DNA of 64,000 nucleotides, from the NCBI RefSeq assembly GCF_017985075.1, contig NZ_JAGNYF010000001.1, positions 1 to 64,000 of the forward strand. The letters run 5' to 3'. Positions 28,124-35,868 of the stretch are shown piece by piece. A program made the translations under genes and the position numbers. The notes under the pieces were generated by a model. It made no database searches. It was not told the origin of the DNA and was given only the letters and a program-made list of their open reading frames with translations. Within the stretch, counting starts at the first letter, position 1. Each line of letters opens with the position of its first letter. This DNA is from Flavobacterium sp. GTDB taxonomy: Bacteria > Bacteroidota > Bacteroidia > Flavobacteriales > Flavobacteriaceae.

Positions 28124-28738
28124 ATGAGTTTAGTTAAATTAACCATTAAAGGAATATCGTATAGTCAAACACAAAATGGAGCCTATGCTTTAATTTTGAA
28201 TGAAGTAGATGGCGACAGACAATTACCAATAGTTATTGGTGCTTTTGAGGCACAATCTATTGCTATTGCTTTAGAAAAAGAAATTACGCCACCGCGTCCT
28301 TTAACACACGATTTATTCAAAACCATCGCAGATAAATATGAAATTGTTATTACTCAAGTGATTATTCATAAATTAGTAGACGGTGTTTTTTATTCAAGTA
28401 TTGTTTGCGAAAAAGAGGCAAAAGAAGAAGTAATCGATGCGAGAACGTCTGATGCAATTGCGTTAGCCTTACGATTTAATGCACCTATATTTACCTACAA
28501 AAACATATTAGATAAAGCTGGAATTTTCTTAAATAAAAACAAACAAGAATTGCATTCAGACGAAGAAATAGATGACGACGATATACTTTCTGAACCTGAA
28601 GTTTATGGCGAAGAAGAACCGCAAAACATATATTCAAAATTTTCCATTCAAGAATTACATAATTTATTAGAAGAAGCCATTCAAAATGAAGATTACGAAA
28701 AAGCAGCCCTAATAAAAGCAGAAATCGATAGAAAATAA
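28124..28738 (+). CDS. Bifunctional nuclease (DUF151) family protein with UVR motif
   Basis: 204 residues. The N-terminal two thirds are a DUF151/bifunctional nuclease domain (LPIVIGAFEAQSIAIALE, RPLTHDLFKTI, ARTSDAIALALRFNAPIFTY). After an acidic linker (HSDEEIDDDDILSEPE) the last 35 residues form a UvrB/UvrC-type UVR helix hairpin (LHNLLEEAIQNEDYEKAALIKAEI). DUF151 proteins have reported nuclease activity in some organisms; the role in flavobacteria is not established. First gene of a run with the nucleoside transporter 22 bp downstream, so a nucleic-acid or nucleotide recycling context is plausible. Confidence 0.88.
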   Translation: MSLVKLTIKGISYSQTQNGAYALILNEVDGDRQLPIVIGAFEAQSIAIALEKEITPPRPLTHDLFKTIADKYEIVITQVIIHKLVDGVFYSSIVCEKEAKEEVIDARTSDAIALALRFNAPIFTYKNILDKAGIFLNKNKQELHSDEEIDDDDILSEPEVYGEEEPQNIYSKFSIQELHNLLEEAIQNEDYEKAALIKAEIDRK

Positions 28739-28760
28739 TCACCAATCAAAATACTACAAA

Positions 28761-30077
28761 ATGAACATAAAATTAAAATTAACCATTGTGAGTTTTTTAC
28801 AATTATTTGTATGGGGTGCCTGGTTAACTACTTTGGCAAGTTATGGATTCGGTTTTAAACAATGGTCTGGTGCCGAGTTTGGAATTGTGTTTTCAACTTT
28901 AGGTTTAGGTTCCATCATTATGCCACCTATATCTGGAATTATCGCAGATAAATATTTAAATTTAGAAAAATTATACGGAATTCATCATATTTTATATGGA
29001 ATAATTTTACTTTTTTTACCTGCTATTGATAGCCCTTCTACTTTCTTTTGGGTGTTGCTTGTAGGTATGATTTTTTATATGCCAACGTTATCTTTGTCAA
29101 GCTCACTATCTTTTGCAGTTTTGAAAAAATTTAACTTTAATATCATTAAAGATTATCCGCCCATCAGAGTTTGGGGAACTATCGGTTTTATAGCGGCTAT
29201 GTGGTGTACCAATTTATTTAGTAATGTAAATCCGCCTTTTTCTTTTGGGATTGGAGTAGGAAAAGCGATTGCTTCTATAACCAATATGCCAGTAGAATGT
29301 AATCAGTTTTATATGGCGTCTTTTTTCGCAATTCTATTAGGATTTTTTTCTTTCACTTTGCCAAAAATTGAACCAATAAAAGATGAAAGAACAAACAAAA
29401 CATTTTCTCAAATTTTTGGTTTAGATGCGTTTAAATTGTTTAAAGAATCTAAAATGGCTATGTTTTTTATCTTTAGTATGTTTTTAGGTGCCGCTTTACA
29501 ATTAACCAATATGTATGGCGAAACCTATATTAAAGATTTTGAAAACGTACCCAAATATGCAGAAACTTTTGTAGTAAAATCGGCAAATATTGTGTTGTCT
29601 ATTTCTCAAATTTCTGAAACCATATTTATTTTAGCCATTCCGTTTTTCTTACGACGATATGGAATCAAAAAAGTAATGCTTTTCAGTTTAATAGCTTGGG
29701 TATTGCGTTTTGGATTTTTCGCTTATGGCGATCCAATTGGAAGTTTATGGATGATTATTATGTCGAATATCGTGTACGGATTGGCATTCGATTTCTTCAA
29801 TATTTCAGGTTCACTTTTCGTTGAAACCACAACCGATTCTAAAATTCGTTCCTCTGCGCAAGGATTATTTATGATGATGACCAACGGTTTCGGAGCGATT
29901 TTAGGAAGTTTAGGAAGTGGATTTTTAATTGACACTTATTTTACAACTGCAAACGGAAAAGACTGGCATAACATTTGGCTAACATTTGCAGTTTATGCTT
30001 TAATAATTACTGTTGCATTTGCGGTATTATTTAAGCACGAACACAATCCAAAAGACGTAGAGGCTTTTAATCATTAA
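28761..30077 (+). CDS. Nucleoside:H+ symporter-like MFS transporter (NupG/XapB family)
   Basis: 438 residues with about 12 membrane helices. The NHS-family features are visible: an N-terminal LQLFVWGAWLTTLASYGF, the loop YPPIRVWGTIGFI and GFGAILGSLGSGFLID in helix 11. The family imports nucleosides with protons. It lies between a nuclease-family gene and, across the four-helix-bundle insert, thyA, so it fits a pyrimidine salvage/dTMP neighbourhood. The stop codon abuts an inverted-repeat arm that begins at the very next base. Confidence 0.88.
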   Translation: MNIKLKLTIVSFLQLFVWGAWLTTLASYGFGFKQWSGAEFGIVFSTLGLGSIIMPPISGIIADKYLNLEKLYGIHHILYGIILLFLPAIDSPSTFFWVLLVGMIFYMPTLSLSSSLSFAVLKKFNFNIIKDYPPIRVWGTIGFIAAMWCTNLFSNVNPPFSFGIGVGKAIASITNMPVECNQFYMASFFAILLGFFSFTLPKIEPIKDERTNKTFSQIFGLDAFKLFKESKMAMFFIFSMFLGAALQLTNMYGETYIKDFENVPKYAETFVVKSANIVLSISQISETIFILAIPFFLRRYGIKKVMLFSLIAWVLRFGFFAYGDPIGSLWMIIMSNIVYGLAFDFFNISGSLFVETTTDSKIRSSAQGLFMMMTNGFGAILGSLGSGFLIDTYFTTANGKDWHNIWLTFAVYALIITVAFAVLFKHEHNPKDVEAFNH

Positions 30078-30110
30078 TTGGGTAAAAGGTTAAGGGTTTT
30101 TGGTAAAAGG
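30078..30110. repeat. Left inverted-repeat arm of the four-helix-bundle element
   Basis: Begins at the base after the nupG stop. Its core GGTTAAGGGTTTTTGGT is the exact reverse complement of the right-arm core. Confidence 0.85.
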
Positions 30111-30137
30111 TTTTAAAAGATTATTTTTTATTTCAGA

Positions 30138-30545
30138 ATGAGAAATTTTAGAGAATTAGATATTTGGAAAGACAGTAGATTGCTTGTGGCTGCTACTTAT
30201 ATGATTATGAAGCAAATGCCAGACGATGAAAAGTTTGGATTGACTTCACAAATAAAACGTTCTGTAATATCTATTCCATCTAATATTGCTGAAGGATGTG
30301 CTAAAAGTTCAGATAAAGATTTATGCAGATTTTTAGAAATTAGTTTAGGTTCTTGTTTTGAATTAGAAACCCAATTCATGTTGTGTTCAGATATAAATTA
30401 TTTAGATGAAAATATAGTTTCAAAACAAATTGAATCCATTCAAATACTTGAAAAAAGAATAGCCTCTTTTTTATCTTATTTAAAAATTAACCGAATACCA
30501 AAAACCCTTAACCCAATACCCAACACCTTAAACCCATATAAATGA
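30138..30545 (+). CDS. Four-helix-bundle protein (S23 / 23S rRNA intervening-sequence protein family)
   Basis: 135 residues. It has the family start [14 protein letters not shown] and the hallmark [24 protein letters not shown], then [14 protein letters not shown]. The fold is a four-helix bundle that oligomerises. Relatives occur inside rRNA intervening sequences and, as Avd, as accessory proteins of diversity-generating retroelements, where they bind nucleic acid. The last 16 or so residues ([17 protein letters not shown]) are simply the translated heptamer repeat of the right arm and probably not part of the fold. The stop overlaps the thyA ATG by 4 bp, coupling the two. Confidence 0.9.
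   Translation: MRNFRELDIWKDSRLLVAATYMIMKQMPDDEKFGLTSQIKRSVISIPSNIAEGCAKSSDKDLCRFLEISLGSCFELETQFMLCSDINYLDENIVSKQIESIQILEKRIASFLSYLKINRIPKTLNPIPNTLNPYK
30491..30537. repeat. Right inverted-repeat arm, heptamer-phased
   Basis: Heptamers ATACCAA, AAACCCT, TAACCCA, ATACCCA, ACACCTT, AAACCCA run in register (30496-30537). Positions 30491-30523 mirror the left arm. The segment AACCCAATACCCAA also occurs inside aroA near 63686-63699. Confidence 0.85.
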
Positions 30546-31366
30546 AACAATATCACGATTTAGTAAAACACGTTTTAGCGAACGGAACTCAAAAAGGCGA
30601 CCGAACAGGAACAGGAACCATTAGTGTTTTTGGTTACCAAATGCGTTTTGATTTAAGCGAAGGTTTTCCAATGGTAACCACTAAAAAGTTACATTTAAAA
30701 TCGATTATTCACGAATTGCTTTGGTTTTTAAAAGGCGAAACCAATATTGCCTATTTGCAAGAAAATGGCGTAAAAATTTGGGATGCTTGGGCAGATGAAA
30801 ATGGTAATTTAGGACCCGTATATGGGCACCAATGGAGAAATTGGAACAGCGAAGAAATCGATCAAATTACCGAATTAATCGAAACCTTAAAAACAAATCC
30901 GAATAGCCGTAGAATGTTAATTTCGGCTTGGAATCCTTCTGTTTTACCAGATACTACCGTTTCTTTTTCGGAAAATGTGGCGAATGGAAAAGCCGCTTTA
31001 CCGCCTTGTCACGCGTTTTTTCAGTTTTATGTATCCGATGGGAAATTATCGTGTCAGTTGTACCAACGTAGTGCCGATATTTTCTTAGGTGTACCGTTTA
31101 ACATTGCTTCGTATGCCTTATTTACGATGATGGTAGCACAAGTTTGTGGATTAGAGGCTGGTGAGTTTATACACACTTTTGGTGATGCACATATTTACAA
31201 CAATCATATAGAACAAGTGAATTTACAATTGAGCCGGGAACCAAGAAAATTACCAATAATGAAATTGAATCCAAATGTAACCAACATTTTCGATTTCACT
31301 TTTGACGATTTCACGTTGGAAGGCTACGACCCGCACGAGCATATTAAAGGTGCGGTTTCGGTTTAA
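30542..31366 (+). CDS. thyA: Thymidylate synthase
   Basis: 274 residues. It converts dUMP to dTMP with methylene-tetrahydrofolate. Typical motifs: [18 protein letters not shown], the catalytic Cys156 in [11 protein letters not shown], the [17 protein letters not shown] substrate loop and [12 protein letters not shown]. Dihydrofolate reductase, which regenerates its cofactor, is encoded downstream but separated by a 3.2-kb island of unrelated small genes. Translation is coupled to the preceding four-helix-bundle gene by an ATGA overlap. Confidence 0.97.
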   Translation: MKQYHDLVKHVLANGTQKGDRTGTGTISVFGYQMRFDLSEGFPMVTTKKLHLKSIIHELLWFLKGETNIAYLQENGVKIWDAWADENGNLGPVYGHQWRNWNSEEIDQITELIETLKTNPNSRRMLISAWNPSVLPDTTVSFSENVANGKAALPPCHAFFQFYVSDGKLSCQLYQRSADIFLGVPFNIASYALFTMMVAQVCGLEAGEFIHTFGDAHIYNNHIEQVNLQLSREPRKLPIMKLNPNVTNIFDFTFDDFTLEGYDPHEHIKGAVSV

Positions 31367-31418
31367 AAAAAAATATCAAATACATAATAATTGAGCAAAG
31401 CTATTTGAAAATAGGAGG

Positions 31419-31453
31419 ATATGCTCAACTAAATAACAAAAAACTGAGCATAT
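31419..31453. repeat. Inverted repeat after thyA
   Basis: ATATGCTCA (31419-31427) and TGAGCATAT (31445-31453) form a 9-bp perfect stem with a 17-nt loop, followed by an A/T-rich stretch. It could be the thyA terminator or part of the left boundary of the following cassette. Confidence 0.55.
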
Positions 31454-31459
31454 ATATAA

Positions 31460-31477
31460 GTTAGTAGCAAGCTTAAA
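31460..31477. repeat. Left boundary repeat of a cassette-like segment
   Basis: GTTAGTAGCAAGCTTAAA closely resembles GTTAGCAAACAGCTTAAA at 32383-32400, in the same orientation. Between them lie three small unknown genes, an arrangement like an integron cassette with its attC end. Confidence 0.45.
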
Positions 31478-31522
31478 AGACGTACAGCTTACTATTCACG
31501 TTTAGAAAAAAACTAAACATAA

Positions 31523-31774
31523 ATGGAATATCACCCAACGGAAAAGGGACTCCAAAAATGGGGTAAAAAAGTAACAGATAGTTTATATGGATTTACTAAA
31601 GATGATTTAGAACCATTATTTGAAAAGTTTGTCCTACCTATTTACAGAATGTGTGCAAGAAAACCTGACCAAGAAAGTAAATGGAAAATAGTAAACCGAG
31701 AAACTGATGAAGAGTATTCTTTAGAAATCGCCAAAAACGAACTTATTGAACAAGGATTAGTCAACTGGGAATAA
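31523..31774 (+). CDS. Small protein of unknown function
   Basis: 83 residues, acidic overall, no signal peptide or membrane segment. It looks like a compact soluble protein with aromatic-rich helices (QKWGKKVTDSLYGFTKDDLEPLF, KFVLPIYRMCARK). I do not recognise the family. It is the only plus-strand gene in the cassette-like segment and overlaps the converging gene at 31757-31975 by 18 bp. Its island position and lack of housekeeping features suggest an accessory function. Confidence 0.6.
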   Translation: MEYHPTEKGLQKWGKKVTDSLYGFTKDDLEPLFEKFVLPIYRMCARKPDQESKWKIVNRETDEEYSLEIAKNELIEQGLVNWE

Positions 31775-31975
31775 TTCGCTTTCAGGAATAGCGAATTCAG
31801 TTTCGCCGTCAGGATAAGCTTTACATAACCAAGCAATTCTTTGAGAAGGGGTTTTATCCCAACGAGAAATTAAAATAACTGTTGTTTCTGACTTCGTTTT
31901 TGAGTTAGAATTTATAGATTTTAAAATATCACCTTCTGTATATTTTGGTGTTTTGGGTTCAGATTTTTTAGCCAT
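31757..31975 (-). CDS. Small protein of unknown function
   Basis: 72 residues. A basic, Lys/Thr-rich N-terminus (MAKKSEPKTPKYTEGDIL) is followed by a beta-rich part (TTVILISRWDKTPSQRIAWLCKAYPDGETEF). The pattern 'xYxxGDIL...V..I......' resembles small SH3-like domains, but this is only a resemblance. It follows the gene at 31978-32196 by 2 bp on the same strand, so the two form a pair. No known family is assigned. Confidence 0.6.
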   Translation of the reverse strand: MAKKSEPKTPKYTEGDILKSINSNSKTKSETTVILISRWDKTPSQRIAWLCKAYPDGETEFAIPESELFPVD

Positions 31976-31977
31976 AA

Positions 31978-32196
31978 TTATTTAAGTTTTAATTCAGAAT
32001 GATAAACAAGATATTCTTTTTTAGTTTTAATATTTCTAATCCAATAATTTTCTGTAAAAGGTTTATCTTCATACTTTCCGTCTTTATTAGGTAAAACTTC
32101 AATAATTTCATAAATATCAACTGAAGAATCTCCGAAGCGTGATGTGTATAAAACTAAATCGTTAACTGTGAACTCACAAGAGCCAAATTTTTGCAT
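31978..32196 (-). CDS. Small protein of unknown function
   Basis: 72 residues from the ATG at 32196; the frame runs back to 32244, but the added 16 residues look unconserved. Sequence features: a beta-rich FTVNDLVLYTSRFGDSSVDIYEIIEVLPNKDGKYEDKPF and a Lys-rich end. It could be another small SH3-like fold, similar in plan to its downstream partner, with which it is probably cotranscribed. No recognised function. Confidence 0.55.
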   Translation of the reverse strand: MQKFGSCEFTVNDLVLYTSRFGDSSVDIYEIIEVLPNKDGKYEDKPFTENYWIRNIKTKKEYLVYHSELKLK

Positions 32197-32266
32197 AGTA
32201 GAAAATTGAGGAACGAAAGTAAGAAAAACTTTGTAGATTAGCAAATGGAAAATAAAAAGCCAGCTA

Positions 32267-32388
32267 CTAACAGCCGTTTGGCAAAATGCAAAAATAAAGT
32301 GGAATTAAAGTTCCGCAAGAAACATAAAATTAATTATTAACCGACTCTTTCCGAAGTTTTGCACTTCGCCAAGCGTCAAAACGTTAGC
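32267..32388. repeat. attC-like imperfect palindrome closing the cassette segment
   Basis: The outer arms CTAAC (32267-32271) and GTTAG (within 32383-32388) and inner arms GTTTGGC with GCCAAGCG are arranged as the paired boxes of an integron attC site. Further in, GGCAAAATGCAAAA mirrors TTTTGCACTTCGCC at 12 of 14 positions, and a small hairpin GTGGAA/TTCCGC sits near the centre. The total of about 122 bp is within attC range. No integrase gene is in the window. Confidence 0.45.
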
Positions 32389-32532
32389 AAACAGCTTAAA
32401 CCAAAAACCCGCATAAAACAAAAGTTCTTTGAAATTCCGCACTTACTATTTAGAATGAGTATAAATTGATTTACAAGTATACAACTTATATTTGTTTTTT
32501 ATACTTTTGACCTGTCTAACTAAAAGTAGAAA

Positions 32533-32553
32533 CCCAACCGAAGTTGGGCTTTT
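32533..32553 (+). terminator. Terminator-like hairpin in the island
   Basis: CCCAAC-CGAA-GTTGGG followed by CTTTTAAA, with no convincing gene immediately upstream on this strand. It may be a relic of a lost gene. Confidence 0.45.
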
Positions 32554-32935
32554 AAAAGTTCTACAATAAGTTTGAAAAGATATATTTTATTAGTTGAGTT
32601 CCAGCCTGCAAGCATAATCTCAATAATAAAGTTTCTTTCCACGAAGGCTTTTGGTTTGTCGCCATTTTTGTTTTCGTATTAAGAGGTTAATAAATAAAAC
32701 ATTACGACTTTCGTAATGAGTTTGGTTAAAAATGTCAGTTTTCATAATAAAACATTTTAAATTAGACAAAAAAAAGTATCCAGACTTACCTATCGGAAGT
32801 AAGCTGATGAATTGCAACAAGAATTAAGGCTACTGTTTACGAGACAAGTATAGCCAATATTTCTATATAAACCACATAAGTTGCAAAAATACTAAATTTA
32901 ATTGACAAACGCAAGAAAAATCACAATTATTTTTT

Positions 32936-33070
32936 ATGGTAAGTGCAGAAATCAAACCCGATTTGCTATTTTATTTATTTGATAGTCTTGATTATCTTTT
33001 TAATTCAGAAATAATAAAAATGATTGGATTTGTTCATCATCCAACTTTTAAAGCATCAGAAAAACAATAA
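32936..33070 (+). CDS. Doubtful 44-codon ORF
   Basis: ATG at 32936 to TAA at 33070, giving a Leu/Phe-rich peptide (KPDLLFYLFDSLDYLFNSE). No family is recognised, and the surrounding DNA is non-coding in appearance. It may be a gene fragment. Confidence 0.25.
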   Translation: MVSAEIKPDLLFYLFDSLDYLFNSEIIKMIGFVHHPTFKASEKQ

Positions 33071-33178
33071 ATTATAGTTTATAATTAAGATTTATATCTA
33101 TTTGAATGAAAGTAAAATAATAGATTTATTTTGCTGCAAAAAACTACGTTGCAAATAGTAAAATAAAAGTTATTTTAG

Positions 33179-33186
33179 TAAATTTG
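33179..33186 (+). promoter_or_regulatory. Putative -7 element of the 33238 gene
   Basis: TAAATTTG, a TAnnTTTG match. It overlaps the alternative TTG start at 33184 and so supports the ATG at 33238. Confidence 0.4.
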
Positions 33187-33237
33187 TTCACAACTTTATT
33201 TTCACTGATTAAAAATCATTTTTTAAACAAAATTATA

Positions 33238-33651
33238 ATGAGTAAAACATTAAAAGTTAAAAAAGAACATTTAAGAAATTTAGTCTTATCATTTATTTTA
33301 GGTTTTGGAATTTTATATGGATTAGAACATTTTGGAAAAATAAGTTATACAGCAGATACTTCGAGTCAAAATAATTATGGAAAACTGTCTCTTGTAGAAT
33401 ATGTGCCTGCTACAACTAAAGTTCTAAGTATTTATTTTGATTCCTATTTTGGTAATAGAATACGAACAGACGGAAACGGTTTCAATTTATATGATTTAAA
33501 TTATTCGGATTCTGACTTTAATAAATATTCAAATAAAAGCTATTATTATACACAAGCAACTATTATAGATTATAAATATGGAATTTATATTTCATTAAGT
33601 TTATTTCTAATATCAGTTTTTTTTGCAAATTATAAAATTCAATTAACATGA
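33238..33651 (+). CDS. Small membrane protein of unknown function
   Basis: 137 residues from the ATG at 33238. There is one hydrophobic segment near residues 14-28 (LVLSFILGFGILYGLEHF) and another at the C-terminus (YGIYISLSLFLISVFFANY), with a Tyr/Asn/Ser-rich extracytoplasmic loop between them. I recognise no family. The stop overlaps the start of the FISUMP lipoprotein gene, so the two are probably coexpressed and both act at the envelope. Confidence 0.6.
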   Translation: MSKTLKVKKEHLRNLVLSFILGFGILYGLEHFGKISYTADTSSQNNYGKLSLVEYVPATTKVLSIYFDSYFGNRIRTDGNGFNLYDLNYSDSDFNKYSNKSYYYTQATIIDYKYGIYISLSLFLISVFFANYKIQLT

Positions 33652-34424
33652 TGAAAAAAATATCAATCTTATCTTTTTGTTTGTTTTTTATTTCTTGCTT
33701 TGTTGAACCCAAAAAAACAGAAAAAAAAACAGAAAATATTAAAACAGAAGCCTTAGTTAATTCGAGAATTAAAGTTGATAAAAAAAATGAAAATCTAAGT
33801 GAGAGTTCGAAAAGTATTAATAGTAATTCTTATAAAAAATTTAAAGATAACGAAGGAAATTCATATAAAATTGCTATTATTGGCGAACAAAAATGGCTTA
33901 TTGAAAACCTAAAAGTCAGCTATTTTAGAAATGGAGATATTATCACAGAAGTAAGAGATGATGCCGAATGGATTTATTGTGGTGAAAACAAAATACCTGC
34001 ATGGTGTTATTATAATAATGATTCAAAAAACGATAAATTATATAACTTGTGGGCAGTAATAGATGAAAGACAAATATCACCATTTGGTTGGACTATACCA
34101 ACAAAAGAAAATTATAAGGAATTGATAAATAAATATGGAGGACCAAATATTGCTGGTAAGCATCTAAAGTCTGTTAGATTTAAGGGTGGCACAAATAAAA
34201 GTGGTTTTAATGCTGAGTTAATTGGTTCAAGGGGGTTAAATGGCAAATTTGAACAAAGTTTACAGACACAAGAATTTTGGACAAAATCTTTAGGTAAAGG
34301 TTGGGGAGGCGATAGTCAAAATATATCCGCAAATATATTATCATTATATTCATCAAGAGATTGGGCAAGTTTAGGAGCTTCATTAATGTCTTTTGGTTAT
34401 CCAATTAGATGTATTAAGGAATAA
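33648..34424 (+). CDS. FISUMP-domain lipoprotein
   Basis: 258 residues. The signal peptide ends in FISC-F, a plausible lipobox with the lipidated Cys near residue 17. A Lys/Glu/Ser linker of about 45 residues follows. The C-terminal 190 residues match the Fibrobacter succinogenes major paralogous domain: YKIAIIGEQKWLIENLKV, LYNLWAV, SPFGWTIPTKENYKEL, GFNAELIGSRG, FWTKS and a final YPIRCIKE. The domain is common in secreted Bacteroidota proteins; its role is unknown. It sits in the thyA-folA island behind a small membrane protein. Confidence 0.82.
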   Translation: MMKKISILSFCLFFISCFVEPKKTEKKTENIKTEALVNSRIKVDKKNENLSESSKSINSNSYKKFKDNEGNSYKIAIIGEQKWLIENLKVSYFRNGDIITEVRDDAEWIYCGENKIPAWCYYNNDSKNDKLYNLWAVIDERQISPFGWTIPTKENYKELINKYGGPNIAGKHLKSVRFKGGTNKSGFNAELIGSRGLNGKFEQSLQTQEFWTKSLGKGWGGDSQNISANILSLYSSRDWASLGASLMSFGYPIRCIKE

Positions 34425-34529
34425 TTTTATATTTTAATGAAATAATAATTTAAAAATGAATAGTAAGTTGAGAAAATATTTTCTTATTAAAAAAAAATAT
34501 ATTAATGTTTTGAATTTATTGTCTTAAAA

Positions 34530-34559
34530 TCAAATAAATTTTGAGCTTAATTTATTTGA
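34530..34559. repeat. A/T-rich inverted repeat before folA
   Basis: TCAAATAAATT and AATTTATTTGA form an 11-bp perfect stem with an 8-nt loop. It is probably the terminator of the FISUMP gene or the right edge of the island. Confidence 0.45.
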
Positions 34560-34587
34560 ATCATTTCTTTATTTTAAATATAAACCT

Positions 34588-35085
34588 ATGCTAACACTAA
34601 TCGCCGCAACATCTACAAACAATGCTTTGGGAAAAGACAACCAATTGGTTTGGCATTTACCAGACGATTTTAAACGTTTTAAAGCGCTAACTTCCGAGCA
34701 TTATATTATTATGGGAAGAAAAACCTTTGAGAGTTTCCCCAAACCATTACCCAATAGAACGCACATTATTATTACTCGTCAAAGTGATTATATAGCAACA
34801 GAGGGATGTATTGTGGTTTCAAGTTTAGAAGAAGCTATAGAAGCTTGTCCAAAAAATGAAGACGTTTTTATTATTGGCGGTGGCGAAATTTATAAACAAT
34901 CTATTGATATGGCTGATAAAGTAGAGTTAACTCGCGTACATACGACTGTTGAAGCCGATACTTTTTTTCCAGAAATAAATCCAGAACATTGGGAACTTGT
35001 TTTTGAAGAACTACATCCAAAAGATGAAAAACACGCCTTTGATTTTACGTTTCAAACTTTTATTAAGTCAAATCGTAATTCGTAA
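34588..35085 (+). CDS. folA: Dihydrofolate reductase
   Basis: 165 residues. It reduces dihydrofolate made by ThyA back to tetrahydrofolate using NADPH. Diagnostic parts: LIAATSTNNALGKDNQLVWHLP, with the Met20-loop Trp, DDFKRFKALT with the substrate-binding Asp, MGRKTFESFPKPLPNRTHIIITR and FIIGGGEIYKQ. The extreme C-terminus (SNRNS) is encoded by heptamer repeats that run on past the stop. Linked functionally to thyA upstream. Confidence 0.96.
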   Translation: MLTLIAATSTNNALGKDNQLVWHLPDDFKRFKALTSEHYIIMGRKTFESFPKPLPNRTHIIITRQSDYIATEGCIVVSSLEEAIEACPKNEDVFIIGGGEIYKQSIDMADKVELTRVHTTVEADTFFPEINPEHWELVFEELHPKDEKHAFDFTFQTFIKSNRNS

Positions 35086-35112
35086 ATTGTAATTCATAAT
35101 TTTCAATTACTT
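35071..35112. repeat. Heptamer-phased repeat at the folA end
   Basis: Six units in register: AATCGTA, ATTCGTA, AATTGTA, ATTCATA, ATTTTCA, ATTACTT. It overlaps the last four folA codons plus the stop, and the -7 element of the next gene. Confidence 0.7.
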
Positions 35113-35115
35113 TTG
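35108..35115 (+). promoter_or_regulatory. Putative -7 element of ubiE/menG
   Basis: TACTTTTG ends 18 bp before the ATG at 35134 and overlaps the alternative TTG start at 35113, ruling the latter out. Confidence 0.55.
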
Positions 35116-35133
35116 TACTTCAAAATCAAAACA

Positions 35134-35865
35134 ATGTCTGAAAGCATAAAACCGTATCAAGATTCCGAAAAAGGTAAAAAAGAGCAAGTGGCTCAAATGT
35201 TTGATACCATTTCCGAAAATTATGATGGATTAAATAAAATAATTTCTTTAGGAACAGATGCTACCTGGAAAAAGAAGATTTTACAAATGGTAAAACTTCA
35301 ACAGCCAACGTCGATTCTTGATATTGCCACTGGTACTGGAGATTTAGCTATATTATTTGCCGAAACTACTGCTACAGAAATTATCGGTTTAGATATTTCG
35401 CAAGGTATGCTTGATATGGGTAAGAAAAAAATTTCAGATAAAAACTTAGATTCAAAAATTCAAATGGTTTTAGGTGATGGAGAAAAAATTCCCTACACGG
35501 ATAATTATTTTGATGTAATTACCGTGGCATACGGCGTAAGAAATTTCGAAAATCTTGAAAAAGGACTTTCTGAAATACTTCGTGTATTGAAACCAAATGG
35601 CACTTTTATTATTTTAGAAACGTCTGTGCCTACTACATTTCCTTTTAAACAAGGGTATTATGTGTATACCAATTTTATTATGCCAACCATTGGAAAACTG
35701 TTTTCAAAAGATAAAGCCGCTTATACCTATTTGTCCAATTCCGCACAAAATTTCCCTTTTGGCGAAGCGTTAAACAATATTTTACGAAAAATTGGGTTTA
35801 TAGAGGTAAAGCACGAACCTCAAACTATGGGTGTGGCTACAATTTATACAGCATCAAAAAAGTAA
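35134..35865 (+). CDS. ubiE: Demethylmenaquinone methyltransferase
   Basis: 243 residues. This SAM-dependent enzyme performs the last step of menaquinone synthesis, or the matching ubiquinone step in other bacteria. Menaquinone is expected here. Family motifs: VAQMFDTISENYDGLNKIIS, the SAM-binding ILDIATGTGDLAIL, DGEKIPYTDNYFDVITVAYGVRNFENLEKGL and LRVLKPNGTFIILETS. The start at 35134 was chosen because homologs begin near this point and a promoter lies just upstream. Followed 3 bp later by porT. Confidence 0.94.
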   Translation: MSESIKPYQDSEKGKKEQVAQMFDTISENYDGLNKIISLGTDATWKKKILQMVKLQQPTSILDIATGTGDLAILFAETTATEIIGLDISQGMLDMGKKKISDKNLDSKIQMVLGDGEKIPYTDNYFDVITVAYGVRNFENLEKGLSEILRVLKPNGTFIILETSVPTTFPFKQGYYVYTNFIMPTIGKLFSKDKAAYTYLSNSAQNFPFGEALNNILRKIGFIEVKHEPQTMGVATIYTASKK

Positions 35866-35868
35866 AAA

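Larger units (their letters stand above)
30078..30541. mobile_element. Inverted-repeat element carrying a four-helix-bundle gene
   Basis: The left arm 30078-30110 and right arm 30491-30523 are inverted copies matching at 27 of 33 positions. The core of 17 is perfect (30088-30104 against 30497-30513), and the mismatches fall in two triplets. Both arms are made of 7-bp units. The arms enclose the gene at 30138-30545, whose last codons are read from the right arm. The element occupies exactly the space between the nupG stop and the thyA start. As RNA it would form a long stem with the ORF in its loop, like the intervening sequences of 23S rRNA that encode the same protein family. Mobility is inferred. 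Confidence 0.6.
32197..33237. other. About 1 kb with no well-supported gene
   Basis: The stretch holds an attC-like palindrome (32267-32388), a terminator-like hairpin (32533-32553), a short inverted repeat (CATTACGA/TCGTAATG, 32700-32718), one doubtful 44-codon ORF (32936-33070) and a promoter-like element near its end. Codon structure is poor in all six frames, and the sequence looks like decayed accessory DNA. Confidence 0.6.

Noticed and set aside
32700-32718. Insertion-sequence terminal repeat (CATTACGA/TCGTAATG)
   Set aside because: There is no transposase and no partner repeat; it is more likely a terminator relic for the minus strand.
32620-32820. 66-codon minus-strand ORF in the island
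   Set aside because: It has no plausible family, crosses an inverted repeat and shows no start context. It is treated as non-coding.
35113-35133. Upstream TTG start for ubiE
   Set aside because: It overlaps the -7 promoter element at 35108-35115, so it would not be in the transcript.
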